From assembly GCA_037389465.1 (NCBI GenBank), contig JAZARR010000154.1, positions 4,278,001-4,342,000 on the forward strand: 64,000 nucleotides of DNA, given 5' to 3'. This document shows, in pieces, positions 25,650-64,000 of this stretch. The translations under genes and the position numbers were made by a program. The DNA is from Baylisascaris procyonis (Eukaryota; Nematoda; Chromadorea; Rhabditida; Ascarididae). Every line of letters starts with the position of its first letter. Positions within the stretch are counted from its first letter, which is position 1. The notes beneath the pieces were generated by a model. The model was not told the DNA's origin. It worked only from the letters and a program-made list of their open reading frames with translations, and did no database searches.

Positions 25650-25968
25650 TGAGGAAGGGAAGAAAGTAGAGTCCTGTCCAGGAAAGGAAGGAAAGTAGGA
25701 GTCCTCTCTAGGAAGAGGGAGACTAAGAAATCATCTCCAGGAAGGGAGAGTTAAGATTCATCTCCAGAAAAGCGGGGGGGGGATAAGGAAACATCACCAG
25801 GAAGGGGGGGGAGGGGTAGGGGTAAGGAGTCATTTCCAAGAGGGGGGGGTTAGGAATCATCTCAGGAAGGAGGAGAGTAAGGAATCCTTTCCAGGAAGGA
25901 GGGGGAGTAAAGAAATATCTCCCAGGAAGGGGGAGGAAAGTAGAAATGCTCTCCTCCTTTTCCTTCTC
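25650..25968. repeat. Purine-rich degenerate minisatellite, about 30-bp unit
   Basis: Roughly ten diverged units built from a G-rich core (GGAAGGGGGGGG-like) followed by AGTAAGGAATCATCTCCAG-like sequence. Several cores are runs of seven to nine G. The strand bias to purines is strong over 300 bp, so triplex or G-quadruplex structure is possible. Confidence 0.85.
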
Positions 25969-26806
25969 CCTCCAAGACTTCGGCCAACAGCCAGTATTTC
26001 TAAGCTGCTGTTTACCTTTTTTTATTCAGAAGATTTTCTTCACTTCGCAGTGTCATTTCAATTTATTTTGAAGAAGTGTTAGCTATGCTTTTTGTTGAAT
26101 CCGTATGGTTGGGCGACTATTCCTTCACGTGAAATGCTTAAAAGCAACGTACCCGATGGCTGTATCGTAGATCGACTGGGGAAACTTAATGCATATAGAA
26201 TTCATCTTCACTAAGGTATTATCAGCGGTAATATTTGCACGTATAAGTATTAGCACTTATGCATATGCAAGTATGTATATAAGTATTTGCTTGCATAGGT
26301 AAGTAGAAGTGCAACGTCGGGAAAGGTATCTGCACATCGACTTCCATTGCTGTAAATTATTTTCGAGGTAGTTTGTTTGCAAAATCCATGAAAAAGTTCT
26401 TTCAAAGGATTATATTAGATAAACCGATGAAACCATCTGTAATAATAGTAAGGATGAAGGTTTTCTTGGATCGCTAAAAATATAGATCATGAATAACTAT
26501 CGTCATTATTGCCAGTCTCAATGTTCCGTTGGATTTACTACTGCACTAGATCCTTCTGTTTGTTGATAGATCGGTACCTTGCTGACAGCCTCACTTTTAC
26601 GACAATATAAAAAACTGCTATCAGATTAACCTCTCGTTATCACTAGTGCAATTTCAACCAATACTCTTACCTGGTCAACTTCAACTCGGTTTTTTCCCAT
26701 GTTTACGCGAGTAGCACTCTCTTCACTCTGCGAAAAGTAGAAAAGATTTGTATTTATTGGAGTACCTCATGAGTTCTCGAACGAGTCCATAGATAAGGGC
26801 CAGTTA

Positions 26807-27064
26807 TTAATGGTTGTTGAGGTTGCGTCTTCACGCAGGAAACTGGATCTAATCGTCACAATGAAAAAGGACACGCCATCGATAGATCATCATCCCAGTG
26901 ATATCATCTCTTCCGACGTAAATCCACCACTTAAGATTTTCTTCTTCCAGCGTCCGCGTGAGCTGAGTTCTTCCATTTTTATTTACTTCAATAGGCCCGT
27001 TGAAGATAAACGACCTACACGATTATTATGTTCTCAAAAATTATTCTTGGCGGGAATTAAGTGA
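26807..27064 (+). pseudogene. Possible degenerate non-LTR retroelement endonuclease fragment
   Basis: An open stretch reads RRKLDLIVTMKKD and then DIISSDVNPPL. A neighbouring frame continues with NDLHDYYVLKNYSWRELSED. The order, an LDLIVT-like strand, an SSD-like motif and then an aromatic YxxxxYSWRELSED segment, resembles the end of endonuclease domains of CR1/RTE-type retroelements. A frame change would be needed. The evidence is weak and from memory of the family pattern only. Confidence 0.2.
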
Positions 27065-27528
27065 GGATGGTGGTTTAGGAAAATAAGGTGACAAATCTAA
27101 TGCGCCGGCCAATATACTAAAAACTTATATTATAGGTTCCTGTTGTTGCTACGAAAAGTTCCCGTGAATTTTCACCTACCTAATTAGTATTCCCATGGAT
27201 TCCCGTACCCGTGGTTACTCTTATGGCCACTCCTTTGGGCATAAAAATGATTGACTAGTCCCATGGCAACTATTATTTCATTCTTGCTTCTTGGGGTAGT
27301 CCAGCGTTCTGAACTCTCACTCAGCTCCCAGCATGAGTTCCAACCTTTTCCCATTGAATTACCTGTGATCTAGTAAATGCTTGCTGAATTAGAAAAAACC
27401 CTCGATGATTTCATGTTTTTCTTGATCATTACAAACTGAAAGTAGTTTTCATTAAGGAGTCATAGTTTAGCTCAGATAATTTTCTTGATGTTCAGCTCTC
27501 GGCGATTGCTTTCCCGTTTACCAAATCT

Positions 27529-27800
27529 GGATCACGGTTTTGTCAAACCCGGTCACGGTGTTTATCGGGTCCGGATCACGGCGTTTATCAGACCCGGATC
27601 ACGGTGTTTGTCGGACCTGGATCACGTGTTTGTCGGACCCGGATCACGGTGTTTATCGAACCCTTATCAATGTGTTTATCGAACCCGAATCATGGTATTT
27701 ATCGGCCACGGATCACGTTGTTTGTTAGGCCCGGATCATGGTGTTTATCAGATCTGGTCACGGTATTTATCAAACCCGGATAGCCGTGCTTATCAGCAAC
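27529..27800. repeat. 24-bp minisatellite, about 11 diverged units
   Basis: Units of the type GGATCACGGTGTTTATCGGA plus CCC are repeated with substitutions and small indels. The period equals eight codons, which keeps a 165-codon frame (27485-27982) open with a GSRCLS / HGVYR periodicity. There is no start context, domain or homologue I know, so I treat it as non-coding repeat. Confidence 0.85.
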
Positions 27801-28395
27801 GATATCCATCTGTCACGAGATCGACGTCCCTCGTCTACATTCAAATTCTGATTATATTGATAATCATTCACCTTGATAATCTGGTTGGCATTCATCGATC
27901 TCGTGTTTATCCTTTGAGGATAACGAATTGCTTGTTGATTACCTCGATTCAGGCATTTCTCCAAGCGTTGAATCGATCATAATGAGTGATCTTAATTGTA
28001 TAGGCACTGAGTGGAACAATCTTTTGTTTATTTCCGTTGGCAAGGAAGTTTTTGCGGAGTGGTTTATTGAAAAAAATTTTAAATTTGTCATTGAGCATAT
28101 TAGGATAACTGCTAATAGTGGTATCATATCTAGTTTAGTGATAACTTCTTAGCGTCAAACGGCTGTCAAATGTCATTGTGAAGAGCAGATTTTATCTGCA
28201 ATATAATTACCCAACGTTTTTTATATTTCCATCAACTCAAAATAAGATAGGTCTTCGTTAAAGGATCACCAGTATTACCTCTTGTAAGCTATTGCATGAT
28301 CAGGAAAACGATTACGTCAGTTTCTATCAAGTTTTAACGCTTCAGGCTCCGTAATGCTTTGAATATTGATGAAAATATACCCAGTCCATCTGATT

Positions 28396-28451
28396 TATGG
28401 CGATTAAGCCATAAGCAATGTTATTTTATACAAATTGTAAATTTGTATAAA
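28396..28451. repeat. Two adjacent hairpin-forming inverted repeats
   Basis: The first hairpin is TTATGGC/GCCATAA with a six-base loop (about 28396-28414). The second is TTTATACAAATT/AATTTGTATAAA with a three-base loop (28425-28451, 12-bp perfect stem). Both lie in the intergenic gap upstream of OSBP. Confidence 0.75.
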
Positions 28452-29337
28452 GTTTACACAAAAATTCAGAGGTTTTATTAATGAGTTTAGGTTTTACCTA
28501 GATAGAATTAAAAACCTTATATTGCGGTTAAAAAGTCTGGTATGGTTTAAACCGTGCGAAAGACTCAACTCAACAATTTTTTTTTGTTGCGGTGCCTTTT
28601 ATGAAATTCATTTACATCGAATTTTTGCTTAATAATTCCAAGAATATTTTTGCAGATGATGGTGTTCGTGTTCAGCTTTTCCAGTGCTTTTTTTTTGTTT
28701 GTATACACAGCTGATAAGAACGATGTGCATCCTAACACACCTCTCACAATTCTATCTTTTCAGGCCATGTTGATACCATTGCTTCTATTAGCGTTAATAA
28801 ACAACTCCAATTCCTTACCTGTTGCTGTATCACCTTACCTGATCGTATCCTTTACATGTTTCTGAAAACCTTCAATCCCGCTTGGTCATTTATTTTGTCG
28901 ATTGGTTGTTACTAGCTGGTTCCTATGTTGTTGAAAAAAGCACTGTGTTGGCTTAGAAATAAAAGGCGATCCACGACTAAATACGTACAAAGTTTTCACC
29001 ATCACTGACAACCTACTGCACGCTGACCAATGGTCACTTAAATCGACCAGTGGCCACGTAAGTGGTTGTCTCCTCCTCCCCGATCCAAAAAAGTCTCACC
29101 CGGTCTGGATGATTCAATCTTGAAATCTTCATGCTAGTTAACGGCTATACAACTGCTGCTTCCGCATTTAAGAGTGTTAAAGGCGTTAGGACACGTAGCA
29201 GTCTTAAATCTTTTGTTAGATCGATTATGAGTTATAGGTTTGCAGATGCTTAAGTTGGATCATTTGAACTTTGACCTCTATGAAGCTTAAAATGTTGCCT
29301 ATAAATGAATTGATAAAGTTTTGATGAACTTTTCAGA

Positions 29338-29497
29338 TTGTCCTCCAGTCCCACCCCCTCCACCCCGTTCACCACCCTCCATCCTCTCCACTCCCCTCCA
29401 CCTCCCCCACCCTCCTCACCCTCCTCCACTCCTCTCCACCCCTCTCCACCTCCCTCCACTCCCCTCCACCCCTTCACTTCCTCCCTCACCCCGTAAA
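29338..29497. repeat. Pyrimidine-rich CCTCCACCCC tract
   Basis: About 160 bp almost free of purines other than scattered A and G, made of irregular CTCCACCCCT/CCTCCACT repeats. The complementary strand gives a Gly/Glu/Trp-rich open frame that is only a by-product of the repeat. Confidence 0.9.
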
Positions 29498-30559
29498 TAA
29501 TTGCTCTCAATAGCCAGCTTTTTCAAGCTTATGGCTGACAGGTGCATATTTGATAATTTAAGTATTTCTCAAACCACCTTCAATGTATGAAGTTGCATAC
29601 ATGATGAAATCACAAAGGTATGATCGTTATTGATCATTAAAAGTAAATCACTTCCTTGCAGCGAGAATTACCTTCTTTCACATCTCGAATTCAACGAATT
29701 ATAATTGCACCGCCCCCCGATTATTGTTCTTTTGCAATTGATCAATTTTATGTTTATATGGATCTGGAATACTTTATCACTACCCTTTATTTTAACTCTT
29801 ATATACTGTCGGCGGATTTCTACTTTATATCGTTGTTGTAAATGTAAATTATATTATTTAAAAAAAAGGTTTTCAATACGTCCAAATTGTTATACAATTT
29901 GTTTTGTTTTGTTTAAATTTGTTTTTGTTTGAATATTTATTTATTTGTTCCCTTTTATTCTTCCTCATTAGTACATCTGCTAGGTGATATGCCTTGTGCC
30001 ATTTGTTTAATAGATCGGCTTTTTATCTAAATTTTAATGTTCAATATTTTTGTGACAGAAATAATTTGCTTGTTTTATGGGATTGTTTTTTCTTGTAGGC
30101 GTATTTTATTGAAAATATTTTATTGAAAATTATAATTAAATTTAAGTTTTTATCGAATAGATGTTCCGCTAATCGATGTGCTAATATATAATGCTATTCA
30201 GTATATCCATTAATTGACAGGCATAATCATTACCGGATAGAGGGAAGCGTGATTTTAAAGTCAAATTAATATAAAACTAATAAAAAATTTGCATAATTTC
30301 CTTTCTTATTTTATTACGCGTACCATTGCGTGCAGTTTTAAATTCCTAATAAATAATCTTTTTTTAAAGGATTATTTTTTGTATACTCACGAATATATAA
30401 ACTGAAAGGAATAGCGACAATCCCTCATTTACCTTTGCAAGGCTGCTGCTATCTTTTATTTAGACATTCAGAGGAATGTGTATACTTTCATCATTTAGCT
30501 AGCGTGCATTTTCTATGATTGTCCATATATTTGTGAGTAAATGATAGTTGTTATTTTCC

Positions 30560-30567
30560 AGGAGGGA

Positions 30568-30568
<1 letters not shown>
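30560..30568 (+). promoter_or_regulatory. 3' splice acceptor just before the OSBP start codon
   Basis: TTATTTTCCAG ends at 30561 and is followed by GAGGGA and the ATG at 30568. An acceptor six bases from the start codon is what a spliced-leader trans-splice site looks like in nematodes. It could equally be the end of an intron within the 5' UTR. I see no coding exon upstream that would need to join in frame. Confidence 0.5.
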
Positions 30569-61379
<30,811 letters not shown>

Positions 61380-63457
61380 TGGTCGTTCGTTGATATTCAT
61401 TTTGATCTTCCTCATCGCTGCACTGCTGTCTTTATCGAGTGTTCCTTTTAATCATTGATCTTTAATCGTCAACTTCAACTGTGCTATATATGTATTAATG
61501 GTGTCTCTTTGATTTCTTTATGCATTGAACGGTTTTTTTTTTTTTTTTTTTGCAGAAATTCAACGGAGATGATGGTTTACATTCGATGTATGTTGAATAT
61601 CAACTTACTTTTATAACTAGCCTGAAAATGAGTTCCACGAGTATTTTAGTATTAAAATATTGTAGTATAATTACTTCATATTTTCCCCGTTTTTTGCAAA
61701 TAAACGTTTTTTTATTCAAAAAAAATACTTTAACTATTTTCTTAATCCAATACGCAATAAAGTTTTATGCTCACTTTGTGATTCTTAAACTCACTATAGT
61801 TGAATTCTTTTTGCCTATATAAAATGATTATCTATAGTGAGATTCTACCGATTTTGTTTGTGAAAAAGCAATCGCTGTCATACTTAATTCATCAATCACT
61901 GTAAATATTTCTATATTTTTTATCTTCCACAATCGATATTTAAAGAAACTTTTCAAGTTTTCTTTTTAAATAATCTTATTTGCTATTAGAAATCATAGTA
62001 TATGAGCTATTATTTGTCAAGTATAAAATATTGTTATAACATTAATTTCTTTGCGGCTTCTTATTCGTTGATATCCATCTCTGCAATTGATAGTTCATCA
62101 AATTTTTTGAGTTCCTCTTTAAGTCGGTTACGCTCAATTCAAATATCCTTCTAAGTTTGCAAAAATTCATAGAGATCTGAAATGAACTATTTGTTCGAGT
62201 AATTTTTTTAAAGAAAAGGTGGAAGTTCGATAAATCATGCATTAATTGAAATAATGTATAAATGATCGCTTATTCTTTGAATGATATTTGCATATTTCGG
62301 TTATGGATTATAGCTTTATTAATGAGTTGCAATGCATTTATTGCAAATTTAAGTGGGTTTTAATAAGTTTATAATGCAAGTTTATTTATTAAATAATTTT
62401 CGATTAGTTGTGTGTTTATCTATGACAAACTGTTTATTGCTTGAGTGAGAAGCATGAATAGGGATATTGGATAAAAGGGGGAATCTTTGCAGATATTTAA
62501 AAAAAACTTTGATTTGTCAATTTTGTTTATAAAGAATAACGAGAAGGGGTCATCGAATTTGCATATTCCTTTAGTTGATTTCTTTGCCTTCATATTAATG
62601 AGTTTTATATTGCGATGTTTTTTTTTCTTAAATTATGTTTTATTCGTTTTGCTAATATTAGTCTGTGATTGCAGCGTTAATTGTGATCATTTCCCTTTAT
62701 AAAGAGGGAAAAGGGTTACTGCTTTATCAACTCTTTGTGTTATATATAGCGAACTTGTGCTATATTTTGATGCTTTCGATGTGACATTTCATCACAATCA
62801 TCGTCTTTAATTGTAGTGTTCATCGATTTGTAGTGCTCATTTAAAAAATTTACCACATCTAATTCACCGACTCTTCGAGAAAAAGAAATTCATTTTCTCA
62901 TTGAAATGGGCTATCAACATTTGGATACGATAAAAAATTACTGAATATTGTGTTATAGACACAACTCGATATATTTCGATTAAAAACATATGTTTCTTAT
63001 GTTTTTAACGATTTCAATAGGGAATGCTTTACCCATCATTGCCCATCTCGGGTAAAGTGTGGCATCAAAATCATCTCGGGTTTCATCCTTACATATTACT
63101 GCAACAAAATTTTAGCATCATTTATGCAGCTGGTTGATATTGTGGCGATTTCTTATTCTTTTCATGTTTGTTAAGCTAATTTCATAATTTTGGAATGATT
63201 TTAGGTGTGGTATTCTTTAGTTTTGATGACCGAGAAATATGGGAAGTTGAATTAAACATTGTTTAATCCAAATTTAAGGGAACGGGAGGGAGAGGGGAAG
63301 AAGATTGGAGAATTCAAATATCATAGCCACTAGTGTTGCCATTTATGGCGCTAGCTAATGAGTATTTAGAGACGGTTTCTCGATTTCTTTGGTTTAGATG
63401 TGTATTACGTGAGTCAAATTGAAGCCAGATGACGGCAATTTGAAAATAATCCTCTAG
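61380..63457. other. OSBP 3' flank and intergenic stretch
   Basis: AT-rich sequence after the OSBP stop. AATAAA hexamers at 61699-61704 and 61756-61761 are the first canonical polyadenylation signals on the + strand. A T18 tract followed by TGCAG near 61555 resembles an acceptor, but the frame after it (KFNGDDGLHSMYVEYQ) matches nothing I know. An open stretch at 63205-63245 (VVFFSFDDREIWE) may be an exon of the next gene, but its phase does not join to 63458. Confidence 0.5.
61699..61704 (+). terminator. Possible polyadenylation signal of OSBP
   Basis: First canonical AATAAA after the OSBP stop, 320 bases downstream; a second lies at 61756-61761. A variant hexamer closer to the stop could be used instead. 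Confidence 0.3.
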
Positions 63458-63732
63458 CATGTCGTATCCGTCCAGCAGGATGGTGCGGGTTATTAACGCA
63501 GAATTTAACGAGCGGCTATAATATAAAAGTTGGTCAGTTATGGTGTAAAGCTGTCAATAATACAAGTGTCAGGTGGGTGCTGTATCACCATGTTACCATA
63601 CTATTACATCATCGTCTCTTTTATAGTACCCAACTTTTCGACGTGTAACTATCCCTTATTTCGAATTTTTATTGCAGATCGGCAGCCTTTTCCAATACTC
63701 CTCCATTATTACGTGCAATATGTTCCTTAAAG
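63458..63732 (+). CDS. Partial unknown gene, two linked exons, weak MBT-repeat resemblance
   Basis: Exon 63458-63572 follows CCTCTAG and ends AG|GTGGGT. Exon 63678-63732 follows TTTATTGCAG and ends AAG|GTTTTA. They join in phase through an AG|A arginine codon. The combined frame reads CRIRPAGWCGLLTQNL, GYNIKVGQLWCKAVNNTSVR and SAAFSNTPPLLRAICSLK. The RPAGWC followed by a leucine-rich segment recalls the PxGWC end of MBT (malignant brain tumour) chromatin-reader repeats, but the match is short. The gene would continue beyond the right edge; its start is not found. Matching splice phases are the main reason to believe it is real. Confidence 0.35.
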
Positions 63733-64000
63733 GTTTTATAACTTCCTATACATTAAATTATTTGCGATAATTCAATGCGGATGATGTCTAAATGGTTTGA
63801 TTGAAAAGGTTTTTGATGTTTTTGATGATAATAGGGTCAATCTTTTTATTTATTCCGTTTTTATGGATTAAATGTTCAGTTTTTATGAGCAAATTATTCG
63901 CCGGTGGAGGAATGACCAATTAAATGATTTTTTTTCTTTGCATTTCCTTCTATCCTCTTCGGAACATTTGCCGTAATTTGCACGTTTATATCGGTGGCAC

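Larger units (their letters stand above)
17363..30561. other. Intergenic stretch between hexokinase and OSBP
   Basis: Thirteen kilobases with no gene I can establish. It holds several small tandem duplications (21321-21420, 24778-24892), a purine-rich minisatellite (25650-25968), a 24-bp minisatellite (27529-27800) and a pyrimidine-rich block (29338-29497). Orphan open stretches lie at 19402-19638, 20588-20761, 23868-24110 and 26807-27064; the last three are described separately. The first has raised GC and stays open for 78 codons without a recognisable motif. Confidence 0.6.

Noticed and set aside
29250..29510. Gly/Glu/Trp-rich minus-strand frame
   Set aside because: It is a translation of the pyrimidine-rich repeat, with no independent support.

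Overview
This is a eukaryotic, AT-rich window with widely spaced genes. Two genes can be read with confidence, both on the + strand. They are a hexokinase at 10128-17338 (nine exons found, extreme 5' end missing) and an oxysterol-binding protein of the OSBP1 type at 30568-61379 (fourteen exons, 738 codons, complete). A nematode is the most likely source. That is an inference from short uridine-rich 3' splice sites without long pyrimidine tracts, an acceptor six bases upstream of the OSBP start codon (as expected for spliced-leader trans-splicing), and the character of both proteins. The species is not identifiable by eye.

Layout. Positions 1-3990 are a satellite of a 136-bp monomer that runs off the left edge. 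Inside it, 13 monomers form a 1771-bp higher-order unit present twice in tandem with almost no divergence. Positions 3991-10127 show no recognisable gene, apart from small inverted and tandem repeats. Hexokinase follows, with a probable GC-AG intron and a polyadenylation signal soon after the stop. Positions 17363-30561 are a 13-kb gap holding degenerate minisatellites, small tandem duplications, G-rich and C-rich tracts and a few orphan open stretches. Three of these are worth noting: a DIL-like segment near 20.6 kb, a GC-rich minus-strand frame near 24 kb and a possible retroelement remnant near 27 kb.

The OSBP gene fills the next 31 kb, mostly as intron: intron 1 is 9.45 kb, intron 5 is 7.2 kb and introns 2 and 3 are 2-3 kb. 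The introns carry TA microsatellites, a 48-bp minisatellite open in several frames on both strands, a perfect 15-bp-stem hairpin, a GC-rich patch that could be an alternative first exon, and a candidate alternative terminal exon. The protein reads PH domain, coiled-coil region, two FFAT-like motifs, then the sterol/PI4P-binding ORD domain. After 61.4 kb two phase-compatible exons at 63458-63732 suggest the start of another + strand gene running off the right edge.

The two main genes have unrelated roles: glucose phosphorylation in the cytosol, and lipid exchange at ER-Golgi contacts. They are 13 kb apart, so nothing suggests an operon. All exon boundaries come from reading frames, splice signals and remembered family conservation. 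No alignment, expression data or database search was available.
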